From: Bacteroidales bacterium
GTDB taxonomy: Bacteria > Bacteroidota > Bacteroidia > Bacteroidales > 4484-276
DNA length: 64,000 bases
NCBI GenBank assembly: GCA_035647615.1
Contig: DASRND010000029.1
Span: 62,001-126,000, forward strand
Reading direction: 5' to 3'
This document shows, piece after piece, positions 1 through 6,701 of the stretch; the stretch's first letter is position 1, and each line of letters begins with the position of its first letter. The notes beneath the pieces are model-generated. The model was not told where the DNA came from. It searched no databases and saw nothing but the letters and a program-made list of their open reading frames with translations. The position numbers and the translations under genes are program-made.

Positions 1-1
1 C

Positions 2-619
2 CCCACAGGATTTCTGGCGCAAGTCTCGCCCGGATATGTTTATTTGCAGAATTCAATCCGCAGCTATGCTGCTTTCGCAGGAAGTGAAAACGAACTACCA
101 CCCATCATTCCCACCTATATCTTAAACGACTACGCGAGTCAGCGAATGGCCGCTTATCAGCGTCCGGCGGTGGCTTATCATCTGCTGCGCCAGGAACTTG
201 GCGATGAAGTTTTTGGTAGCGCTTTGCGCGAATATGTGCGGCGCTGGCGGGGTAAACATCCTATGCCTTACGACTTTTTTGCTACCTTCGATCAGGTGAG
301 CGGTGAATCGCTGGAGTGGTTCTGGCGCCCCTGGTTTTTTGAACATGGTCGCCCCGACCTGGCCGTGAAGCCTCCCGACGATGGCAACATCATCCGAATC
401 CAGCGCCTGGGAATTATGCCAGTTCCTGTTTATCTCCAAATAGATTTTACCGATGGTACCAGCACGGTGATAGAGGAAAAGGCAAGCGTTTGGAAAGAGG
501 GAATGCGTGATTTGGAAATAGTGGTGCCGGCACAAAAAACAATCGAAAAACTTGAATTGGGAAACGAATGGATTCCCGACAGCAACCCCGCCAACAACAA
601 GTGGCAGCGGCGTTTATGA
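2..619 (+). CDS. M1-family metallopeptidase, C-terminal part (5' end outside window)
   Basis: The frame is open from the left edge, so the first TTG or ATG inside the window is not the real start. The visible part resembles the end of the catalytic region of M1 (aminopeptidase N-like) zinc peptidases. The stretch around YQRPAVAYHLLRQELG is the helix that carries the catalytic tyrosine in this family, and it is followed by the typical FFATFDQVSGESLEWFWRPWFFEHGRPDL segment, where the family scores a C-terminal helical and beta-sandwich subdomain. The HExxH zinc motif would lie upstream and cannot be seen. The product probably acts on peptides in the periplasm or cytoplasm; the N-terminal signal is not visible. 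The next gene follows 58 bp downstream on the same strand. The M1 call is firm; the substrate is unknown. Confidence 0.8.
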   Translation, partial: PTGFLAQVSPGYVYLQNSIRSYAAFAGSENELPPIIPTYILNDYASQRMAAYQRPAVAYHLLRQELGDEVFGSALREYVRRWRGKHPMPYDFFATFDQVSGESLEWFWRPWFFEHGRPDLAVKPPDDGNIIRIQRLGIMPVPVYLQIDFTDGTSTVIEEKASVWKEGMRDLEIVVPAQKTIEKLELGNEWIPDSNPANNKWQRRL

Positions 620-677
620 TTTTTAATAACAAACTTTTATGGCGACGGCTTGTTTATCGATTATAAACTAAGCGACC

Positions 678-1295
678 ATGAAAAAACAACCAGACGACCT
701 TTTCAGGAAACTTTTCGCATCAAACCTTATCAAAAGTGATAACTCGCAAACGAGTCAAAACCAGCCTTTGATTCGTGACGAGGCCTTTAAAAAAGATTTT
801 GAGATATGGAAGCACTCGCCGGAAGCTAAGGCCTTGCACAAGCAGTTGCTGGAAAGCTATCTGGCACGAAGTACGCATGCGTCAACTACTCAAATTGCGA
901 TTTACACTGCCCCAGGCGCCATTGGGCTAACCATAAAAATGCCGGAAGATACGGATGTAAAAATCTATCGTTTTTTGCTCGACTTTCTGCGCGAGCAGCT
1001 GATGACACTGCAATACAGCCTGTACAGCTCTACAATCGAAGAGAAGGCGGGAGCAGAAGGTGTTCAGCATTTTTGCGAAAGGCATTATCTGAAACCCAAC
1101 ATCCTAAACGAGAAATACCCGATCGATCAGCTATACGGCAGCATCATGCTGGAGCTGGAACTGGAAGATGACGGGGTAAAATATCTGAAGGTAATGAGCA
1201 CCTACCATACCGGCTATAATTACAAGCCGCCACAGGGATTTGATGCGCTGGTGCAATATCTGTTTTCCGACAAGCGATCGGATAAAGGAGAGTAA
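678..1295 (+). CDS. conserved hypothetical protein, 205 aa
   Basis: I do not recognise this family. The protein starts MKKQPDDLFRKLF and has no signal peptide or membrane segment, so it is probably cytoplasmic. The first 70 residues are charged and helical; the remainder alternates strand- and helix-like segments. The sequence around residues 80-180 includes a basic-acidic helical stretch (KIYRFLLDFLREQL) and an aromatic-rich end (STYHTGYNYKPPQGFDALVQYLF). It follows the M1 peptidase fragment by 58 bp on the same strand and could be co-transcribed. Codon use and composition match its neighbours, and no competing long frame fits better, so I take it as a real gene of unknown role. Confidence 0.65.
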   Translation: MKKQPDDLFRKLFASNLIKSDNSQTSQNQPLIRDEAFKKDFEIWKHSPEAKALHKQLLESYLARSTHASTTQIAIYTAPGAIGLTIKMPEDTDVKIYRFLLDFLREQLMTLQYSLYSSTIEEKAGAEGVQHFCERHYLKPNILNEKYPIDQLYGSIMLELELEDDGVKYLKVMSTYHTGYNYKPPQGFDALVQYLFSDKRSDKGE

Positions 1296-1317
1296 TTATT
1301 TTTTGTTTGTGATGTTG

Positions 1318-1460
1318 CATCAACAAAAACCCACAGAACAAATTCCAAATGACAAATAAATTCCAAAAATCAATATTCAAACATTCGAAACAGTTTTGGT
1401 TATTGGATTTTTAATATTGGAATTTATTCGGGATTTGTTTTATTATCATTTGGGATTTGA
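1318..1460. repeat. AT-rich imperfect palindrome, dispersed family P, copy 1
   Basis: The left arm carries CAAATTCCAAATGACAAAT and AAATTCCAAAAATCAATATT. The right arm carries the near-complement ATTTTTAATATTGGAATTTA, then GGGATTTG twice. Similar arms recur at 9662, 30548, 49715, 51205 and 61155. The right arm overlaps the 3' end of the minus-strand gene ending at 1424 and encodes its last residues. Confidence 0.6.
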
Positions 1461-1951
1461 TAGTCAAGCACATCAAAATCAATGACCTTGATTTGCCAAC
1501 GGCCATCCATAGGAATCTTACGATAAAAAAACGGTTTCAATAAAAAACTTGCTACCATCATCGACACACCGATAATTGCGGTGGTTTGGTCTATCAGCGG
1601 ATATTCGTTGTGGATGATTCCGTTTGCACCAGTGATGGCCATGTACACCAACCCTCCACCAAAAAGCGCTTTCCGCGAAAATTTATAGATAAATCCGCGA
1701 AAGCGATACATTTTTTTTATTTGTTGTAACGGTATGATGAGCGTGTTGTCGATGGTTAGCGTGCTGTCGGTAAGGTGGGTGATGGTGCCTTTGATGCGCG
1801 TTTCGTTTACCAGCAATTCGATGTCGTTGTCCGGCGAATATTTGAAATTTTTGACCGTGCCGGTTTTTTCGACCACCAGGTATTGCTGTGCCTCTGTGGC
1901 AAACGGAATGAGGGAAAAGACAAATAGAAAAACCAACAAACGGATTTTCAT
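1424..1951 (-). CDS. exported hypothetical protein with two membrane-like segments, 175 aa
   Basis: The first 21 residues (MKIRLLVFLFVFSLIPFATEA) form a clear signal peptide with cleavage near TEA-QQ. A beta-rich region follows (residues 25-85: EKTGTVKNFKYSPDNDIELLVNE...), then two hydrophobic stretches near residues 96-112 (GGGLVYMAITGANGII) and 120-138 (TAIIGVSMMVASFLLKPFFY) that may span the inner membrane. The length and layout suggest a small envelope protein, but I cannot assign a family. The last residues (about QIPNDNKTNPE) are encoded inside a dispersed AT-rich repeat, so the original stop may have been replaced when the repeat arrived. The gene is isolated on the minus strand between a plus-strand gene and the encapsulin operon terminator. 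Confidence 0.6.
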   Translation of the reverse strand: MKIRLLVFLFVFSLIPFATEAQQYLVVEKTGTVKNFKYSPDNDIELLVNETRIKGTITHLTDSTLTIDNTLIIPLQQIKKMYRFRGFIYKFSRKALFGGGLVYMAITGANGIIHNEYPLIDQTTAIIGVSMMVASFLLKPFFYRKIPMDGRWQIKVIDFDVLDYQIPNDNKTNPE

Positions 1952-2015
1952 GCTTTGAAATTGAAAGTAAAAGCAGCTAAAATAGATAAATCCGATGTGT
2001 CAAACATTTCTGAGT

Positions 2016-2052
2016 AAAAACAACTAACCCCGCACCTTTTGGCCGGGGTTAG
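2016..2052 (-). terminator. rho-independent terminator of the encapsulin operon
   Basis: A 9-bp perfect stem (CTAACCCCG at 2024-2032 pairing with CGGGGTTAG at 2044-2052) lies 43 bp beyond the encapsulin stop. Read on the minus strand it is followed by a T-rich run (complement of 2016-2021). Confidence 0.75.
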
Positions 2053-2094
2053 TAAAATCTCGATAAATCCGTTTATGAGGATCTTGTATCCTCT

Positions 2095-2889
2095 CTACTT
2101 AAGTACAATTATAGCTTTGGGTTCGATGACGCGAAATACAAACGACTCAGTGATATAAAGCTGCACTTCATCCTGGGTATGCGATTCATAGCCTATTGAT
2201 AAGTCCTGGCCAAGGGTGAGTTTGAAGTCGCCACCACGTGTCGAAATCATTGCACCTTCGGTAATGCACGGGCTGATGATGATTTTACCGCCCATCATGC
2301 GTTCGATATGTGAAAACAGCGGATAGCCTTTAACGTAAGTCATCAGCTCTTCCCATTTTGGTATGCCAAGCACCAGGTTGTAAGGCCCTTCGATGGAGGC
2401 TTTGGTAAAGTTGGCGATACTGCGGGCGATCACGTTGATGATGCCTTCGGGATTTTCGGGAAAAGCAATAGGCTGATGCTCGGATGATTTGAGCAATCCT
2501 TTGACCCCTGCTTCGGGCAAACCGTGATAAATGACATTTTCTTCAAAATCGGCCATTTTGCGTGCTGCCGCTTCCAGCGCGTCAAGGTCAGGATCTTCGG
2601 TGCCACGGCTTATGTTGTCGAGTTCCCATTGGTTGAGTTTAAATGAAACGCGCGATTCGATGAGCGGCATCACCTCAAAGGTTCCATAACGCACCTGGTC
2701 AGTGGGCTTTGGTTTTTTAAGGTTAAGGCGTCCGGTAGATACAGCCGAAAAATCCCATCCATGAGGCCCTTCCACATCTACAATCTTGCGTGCAGAGAGC
2801 AGGTTGCGCATCACATCGGCAGCCGTTTCGTTAATTTCTTTCCATGCGGCATCATTGATAGGTGCCAGCGATCTTCTTAAAATATCCAT
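2095..2889 (-). CDS. encapsulin nanocompartment shell protein (family 1)
   Basis: The 264-residue product has the family 1 encapsulin (linocin M18-type, HK97-fold) layout. It opens with the typical MDILRRSLAPINDAAWKEI amphipathic N-terminus that binds cargo peptides on the shell interior. It continues with an ARKIVDVEGPHGWDFSAVSTGRL segment, a GTEDPDLDALEAAARKMADFEENVIYHG helical spine, a KGYPLFSHIERMMGGKII segment, and a C-terminal domain ending SFVFRVIEPKAIIVLK. The length matches icosahedral T=1 shells of this family. It sits 7 bp downstream of a ferritin-like gene whose C-terminus looks like an encapsulation peptide, so the compartment is expected to store or oxidise iron in the cytoplasm. 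Family knowledge gives the role; the pairing is seen directly. A strong terminator follows. Confidence 0.95.
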   Translation of the reverse strand: MDILRRSLAPINDAAWKEINETAADVMRNLLSARKIVDVEGPHGWDFSAVSTGRLNLKKPKPTDQVRYGTFEVMPLIESRVSFKLNQWELDNISRGTEDPDLDALEAAARKMADFEENVIYHGLPEAGVKGLLKSSEHQPIAFPENPEGIINVIARSIANFTKASIEGPYNLVLGIPKWEELMTYVKGYPLFSHIERMMGGKIIISPCITEGAMISTRGGDFKLTLGQDLSIGYESHTQDEVQLYITESFVFRVIEPKAIIVLK

Positions 2890-2896
2890 AATCTGC

Positions 2897-3250
2897 TTAT
2901 TTTAAATTTCCTATTCCTAAATCTTCGTTGCCTTCTGTTTTTCCTTTTTCACCGTCAGTGGCACCTTCTTCTATTGCGGTGATTTCGCCAGTGGTAAAAA
3001 GATACGTCTTAAGCTCTTCGTCCCAGGCGGGCATGGTGCGCCGCAGATACTCAAGTGCCATACAGGCGTGTTCTATTTCTTCGTCGCGGTTGTGCTCCAG
3101 AATTTTCTTGAGCTGCTCATCCTTGGTGATATCTACGCGTTGTTGATACCACATCACTGCTTCCACTTCCTCGATGAGGCTGCGAAGGGCACGGGTGTAA
3201 TCTCTGGTCAATTCGCTGAGTTCGTCAGCTGGTTCGTGATAATCGTTCAT
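2897..3250 (-). CDS. encapsulated ferritin-like protein (EncFtn) cargo
   Basis: This 117-residue protein matches encapsulated ferritins. The ferroxidase residues of that family (two Glu, Trp and His) have clear counterparts at E28, W34, E58 and H61, with the same spacing as the described EncFtn proteins (EEVEAVMWY and NRDEEIEHA). The first 95 residues are two helices; these proteins dimerise to build the iron site. A charged, glycine-rich linker (about residues 95-108) leads to the C-terminal tail EDLGIGNLK, which resembles the short hydrophobic encapsulation peptides that dock cargo inside the shell. It is the first gene of the operon, with encapsulin 7 bp downstream. The expected function is Fe(II) oxidation feeding iron mineral inside the capsule, protecting against iron and oxidative stress. 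Confidence 0.93.
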   Translation of the reverse strand: MNDYHEPADELSELTRDYTRALRSLIEEVEAVMWYQQRVDITKDEQLKKILEHNRDEEIEHACMALEYLRRTMPAWDEELKTYLFTTGEITAIEEGATDGEKGKTEGNEDLGIGNLK

Positions 3251-3275
3251 ATTTGTTTTGTTTTAGATGATTAGG

Positions 3276-3283
3276 CAAATATA
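3276..3283 (-). promoter_or_regulatory. -7 element TATATTTG ahead of the encapsulin operon
   Basis: On the minus strand TATATTTG fits the Bacteroidota -7 consensus TAnnTTTG, 26 bp before the cargo gene ATG. No good TTTG -33 box lies at the standard spacing. Confidence 0.5.
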
Positions 3284-3375
3284 CAAAATTCGGTCAAAAG
3301 CCGTTGTAGTTTCCACGTTAGGCTTATGCCAAATATTATAGTATTGCTTTGTGCTTAAAGGAATTGGAGAGTTTT

Positions 3376-4569
3376 ATGAAGAATAAAGATTTAGAAAGTT
3401 TAACACTGCGACACACCGGATGGCGGGTTCATTATTTTTTAATCATGTTAATAATGGTTGTGATACTGATTGGCTGCCGGCAGCAAAACAACGCTGAGAT
3501 TGCCGTGGTGTCAGGAAAGTTTCCGGAGGGCATCCGGGGCGAAATCCGGCTCAGCGAGCTGACACCAGAACAAGTCACGGGAGTGGATTCGGTAAGCATT
3601 GCTGCTGACGGAAACTTTCGGCTTGTTGCTCATCCCGTTGAAACGGGACTCTATATTTTGCAATTTGATGATGAAAACGAAAAAGTGGTGCTGCTGCTGG
3701 ATAAAGGCGACACCTTATCATTTTCGGCAGACGGCAATGGATTTTATAAAATTACGGGCAACGAAGATTCCCGATTGCTGATGCAATATGCCAACACGTC
3801 GCGGCAGTTGCGTCTTACACTCGACTCGTTGGGAAGCATCGTATTGGAAAGCCGCAGCCAGGAAGATTTTGTGACCATAAAAACTGCTGCCGACCAGTTT
3901 GTTGATAGTTCTCTTGTTGCCCATCGCAAATTTGTTCAGCATCTTATTTTGCAACATCCTTCCTCACTGGCATCGGTGCTGCTGGTGAATACATATTTCT
4001 CGGGAAACCCGCTTTTTCCTGTCGATTCATTTCCTGAACTCTACCGCATCATTGCCGACAGCACCGGCGCGCACTATCCCGGAAATACCCACGTAACGCA
4101 TCATAAAAACAGGGTGGAGCGCGCTATGCAACAACGTGAACAGGAGCGTCAACTGGCAGACCGGCTGCTGCCTGGCCGGAAGTTACCTGCCGTTACTCTG
4201 CCCGATGAAAACGGAAATCCAACAGCGGTTTCCTCATTCAACGGGCAACCATTGATCCTGTTTTTGTGGGCTTCCTGGTCGCCCGAAAGCCGCGCTGCTA
4301 TCCAGCAGCTAAAAGCGCTTAGCACCAATATTCCCATACTTGCTCTCTCTTTCGACAGCGACACTAAAATCTGGAAGGCCGCGGTGAAGATCGAAAACAC
4401 CACCTGGACGCATGTGAACGATCCCGAAGGAATGTCGGGGGCGGCGGCAAAGCTATTTGGCGCAAGCCGGCATCTCCCTTATTTCATCCTGGCCGACAGC
4501 AGCGGAACGATCGTTGCTTCTACCGCGAAGTTTCGTGAATTGACCGAAGTGTTAGGCAGGCTGGAGTAA
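3376..4569 (+). CDS. lipoprotein with degenerate thioredoxin-like (TlpA/AhpC-TSA) domain
   Basis: I start at ATG 3376, preceded by a purine-rich stretch (GGAATTGGAGAG); an upstream TTG would only lengthen the cytoplasmic tail. A hydrophobic stretch (residues 20-33) ends in the lipobox LIGC, so C34 is probably lipidated. Residues 40-130 resemble the DUF4369 domain common before Bacteroidota thioredoxins (VSGKFPEGIRGEIRLSEL..., LDKGDTLSFSADG). The C-terminal part from about residue 265 is thioredoxin-fold (GRKLPAVTLPDENGNPTAVSSFNGQPLILFLWASWSP). The usual WCxxC active site reads WSPES (301-305), so both cysteines are replaced by serine. It is therefore unlikely to be a disulfide oxidoreductase and may act as a binding or scaffold protein. 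It is divergent from the encapsulin operon. Confidence 0.75.
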   Translation: MKNKDLESLTLRHTGWRVHYFLIMLIMVVILIGCRQQNNAEIAVVSGKFPEGIRGEIRLSELTPEQVTGVDSVSIAADGNFRLVAHPVETGLYILQFDDENEKVVLLLDKGDTLSFSADGNGFYKITGNEDSRLLMQYANTSRQLRLTLDSLGSIVLESRSQEDFVTIKTAADQFVDSSLVAHRKFVQHLILQHPSSLASVLLVNTYFSGNPLFPVDSFPELYRIIADSTGAHYPGNTHVTHHKNRVERAMQQREQERQLADRLLPGRKLPAVTLPDENGNPTAVSSFNGQPLILFLWASWSPESRAAIQQLKALSTNIPILALSFDSDTKIWKAAVKIENTTWTHVNDPEGMSGAAAKLFGASRHLPYFILADSSGTIVASTAKFRELTEVLGRLE

Positions 4570-4574
4570 TCATT

Positions 4575-4650
4575 TCTCAGTCCTCAGTCCTCAGTCCTCA
4601 GTCCTCAGTTCTCAGTGCTCAGTTCTCAGTTCTCAGTTCTCAGTTCTCAG
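4575..4650. repeat. heptanucleotide tandem repeat, 11 copies of TCTCAGT-like unit
   Basis: Eleven consecutive 7-bp units (TCCTCAG or TTCTCAG, one TGCTCAG) follow directly after the stop of the thioredoxin-like lipoprotein gene. No spacers are present, so this is a simple satellite, prone to slippage, and not a CRISPR. Confidence 0.9.
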
Positions 4651-4670
4651 AAAAATTAAAAAGTCTTATT

Positions 4671-4747
4671 CCTACGTTCAGCTTAGGTTTAGCCTGCTTT
4701 TTCTAAACATTGAAACAGGCTAGCCTGTAAAAATAGACCGGACGAGG
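4671..4747 (+). repeat. stem-loop dispersed repeat, family H, copy A
   Basis: It contains AGCCTGCTTTTTCTAA, then ACAGGCT, then CTGTAAAAATAGACCGG. The GCCTG and CAGGC parts can pair around a loop of about 20 nt. The same element appears inverted at 45857-45943 and in more diverged form at 61311-61394. Confidence 0.65.
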
Positions 4748-4762
4748 ATAATTTGATTTCGT

Positions 4763-4791
4763 TTTGTTCGTCACAAGTTTTATTAGATTTG
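4763..4791 (+). promoter_or_regulatory. Bacteroidota-type promoter for the cohesin-like gene
   Basis: TTTG (4763-4766), a 17-bp spacer and TAGATTTG (4784-4791) match the TTTG/TAnnTTTG consensus. It lies 43 bp before the chosen ATG at 4834. Confidence 0.55.
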
Positions 4792-4833
4792 TGGTGCTTT
4801 TTCAAAAAACAGATCCTGATAAACCTGACGATA

Positions 4834-6066
4834 ATGAAAAAATCTATTCTTATCATCATCCTTTTATTTTTACTTCTAGGCGAAACCGCCCGGGCGCAAA
4901 ATACATCTGTCTACATTTCCCAGCTCACTGCCTGCCCCGGAGCCAATGTAGCTGTGGGTGTGAATACTACTAATCTTTTCGATGTAGGAGCCATTACGCT
5001 TTTTATAGCTTATGATACTTCGGCAGTGGAATATGTAACGGTGAGCAACGTGCATCCGCAATTGGGCGGATTGCTTTACAATCATTTGCTGGTGCCCCAG
5101 CCCATGGTGGCGGTGAGTTGGGCGGGTGTGGCCGGCGCCAGCATTGCTGCAGGAAAACTTTTTGATATTCAATATCATTACAAAGATGGGCAAGGTGCTT
5201 TTACGTTTCTTCCCAACTGCGAAGTTGCCACCACCCAACTGGAAGTGCTGGAGGTAGCGTATTCCGGCGGTACCATTCAGCCATCCATTGTTATTCTTAG
5301 TCAACCCGACGACCAGGCGGTTTATGAAGGCGAGCCTGCCGGATTTACTATCGGGAGCGGCTCTGCCGTCGCTTATCAGTGGCAGCGTAGCACCGACCAG
5401 GGAACTACTTTTATTGATATTGGAGAATTAGCAAATTATTTGGGTACAGATACCGAAACATTGGAGATAGCTACGGCTAATCTTTCGATGACTGGAAATC
5501 TGTTTCGGTGCAGGCTCACCGGCGGCGGGTGCACGGTTTATAGCCGTGAGGCGCTGCTGGAAGTTCAGGCGCTGAGGGTTCAAACTTTTCAGTTTACGGC
5601 AGGATGGAACACTTTTTCGTTGGCGATCCAACCCCCTTCATTATATGTTGGTGATGTGTTTGGTGATTTGGGCAACCAACTCATTTTTCTTTCGGATGGT
5701 GAGGAAGTTTATTATCCTGCCGGCGGCATCAATACGCTGGTACAAATTGATCCTTCAGCAGGCTATTTTTTAAAGAGTTCAGAAAATGCCACATTGAATG
5801 TGGCGGGCGTGCCCACCGAACCACCAGTGATTTCCATCGCAGCCGGATGGAACCTTTTGCCCGTGCTAGCGCAATGCGATGTTGTTATTGGTGCAATGCC
5901 TGCCGATGTGCTATCAAAAATTGATGCCATTGTGGAAATTGCCGGTGTAAGCGTATTCTGGCCTTCAAAAAGCATTTTTACGCTAAGCGTTTTGCAAAGC
6001 ACCAGGATGTATCGCCTGAAGGCAAATGAAGATTTCGAGTGGGAGTTTCCGACATGCAATCCCTGA
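4834..6066 (+). CDS. exported cohesin-like / Ig-like surface protein, 410 aa
   Basis: The start at ATG 4834 gives a clean signal peptide (MKKSILIIILLFLLLGETARA, cleavage near ARA-QN). The open frame reaches further upstream, but that would put the signal peptide in the interior. Residues 20-130 resemble a cohesin-type beta-sandwich found in Bacteroidota exported proteins (VNTTNLFDVGAITLFIAYDTS, GKLFDIQYHYKDG). Next is an Ig-like segment (about 150-240: ILSQPDDQAVYEGEPAGFTIGSG, YQWQRSTDQG). Two tandem modules opening FTAGWNTFSLA and IAAGWNLLPV complete the protein (250-410). I see no dockerin and no T9SS sorting domain at the end, so it is either periplasmic or secreted another way. It probably binds protein or glycan; the partner is unknown. 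Confidence 0.75.
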   Translation: MKKSILIIILLFLLLGETARAQNTSVYISQLTACPGANVAVGVNTTNLFDVGAITLFIAYDTSAVEYVTVSNVHPQLGGLLYNHLLVPQPMVAVSWAGVAGASIAAGKLFDIQYHYKDGQGAFTFLPNCEVATTQLEVLEVAYSGGTIQPSIVILSQPDDQAVYEGEPAGFTIGSGSAVAYQWQRSTDQGTTFIDIGELANYLGTDTETLEIATANLSMTGNLFRCRLTGGGCTVYSREALLEVQALRVQTFQFTAGWNTFSLAIQPPSLYVGDVFGDLGNQLIFLSDGEEVYYPAGGINTLVQIDPSAGYFLKSSENATLNVAGVPTEPPVISIAAGWNLLPVLAQCDVVIGAMPADVLSKIDAIVEIAGVSVFWPSKSIFTLSVLQSTRMYRLKANEDFEWEFPTCNP

Positions 6067-6125
6067 TCGGGCAGATGAGGTCCCCCTTTTTAATATCTGC
6101 GTTTAATGCAATATTTTAATGCTTT

Positions 6126-6455
6126 TCAGAAAAGCATCCTGTAAACTCTTTCGATGTCATCCGACAACTGGCTCACCGATATGTATTTGCTGTAACGGCG
6201 AAACTCGCGGCCTTCGAAGAAAACGACGATGGCCGGATTGGCAAACACGCCATAATGCGCAGAAATGTCGGGATGAAATTCGCTGTTGACGAAAATCAGC
6301 GACATTTGAGGAAACTCCTGTTCCGTCATTTCCTGAATTTTTGGCCGCAGACTCACGCAGGGCGCGCAGCGATCGCTGTAGAAATAAAGGATACAGGCAG
6401 CAGCATGCTGCACCTGGTCGATGAGTGTGGGAAGGTGGTGTAATTCGTTTTCCAT
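6126..6455 (-). CDS. thioredoxin-family protein, CAPC active site
   Basis: This 109-residue single-domain thioredoxin has the active-site motif CAPC within ILYFYSDRCAPCVSLRPKI (about residues 22-40). The later motif SEFHPDISAHYGVFANPAIVVFFEGRE carries the expected cis-proline (NPA, where thioredoxins have TP). There is no signal peptide, so it is probably a cytoplasmic dithiol-disulfide reductase or a partner for a specific substrate. The active site deviates from the classic WCGPC, so substrate range may differ. It is a monocistronic minus-strand gene with its own -7 element; its neighbours do not suggest a substrate. Confidence 0.85.
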   Translation of the reverse strand: MENELHHLPTLIDQVQHAAACILYFYSDRCAPCVSLRPKIQEMTEQEFPQMSLIFVNSEFHPDISAHYGVFANPAIVVFFEGREFRRYSKYISVSQLSDDIERVYRMLF

Positions 6456-6480
6456 TCTGGCAGGTTTTTATAATGCGGCG

Positions 6481-6488
6481 CAAAAGTA
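6481..6488 (-). promoter_or_regulatory. -7 element TACTTTTG for the thioredoxin gene
   Basis: On the minus strand TACTTTTG fits TAnnTTTG, 26 bp upstream of the ATG at 6455. Confidence 0.5.
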
Positions 6489-6667
6489 CGAATGTGTTCT
6501 CATATTTCTATCCCCGTTTCAATAGCTTCATTGTTCTAATCCTTGTTCTTTATTAATAACCAAACCAAAATACGGTTTACAAAAAAGCTAACATTTGCTA
6601 ATGATCAGATAGCGAATGCCCCGGATGATACCAGTCTAAAATACGAGGGCAGGCACCTGCAATATAT

Positions 6668-6675
6668 TATTTTTG
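6668..6675 (+). promoter_or_regulatory. -7 element TATTTTTG for the tandem-receiver/ATP-grasp gene
   Basis: TATTTTTG fits TAnnTTTG and ends 26 bp before ATG 6702. This placement supports the internal ATG as start over the longer upstream open frame. Confidence 0.5.
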
Positions 6676-6701
6676 CAACATTCAATTTAAAAGCATCGCT
6701 C

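Noticed and set aside
2095..3250. bacteriocin (linocin M18) operon
   Set aside because: The old name applies to the same family, but the cargo gene with ferroxidase residues and the targeting tail shows an encapsulin nanocompartment.
4575..4650. CRISPR array
   Set aside because: The units are 7 bp and directly adjoining, with no spacers and no cas genes in the window.
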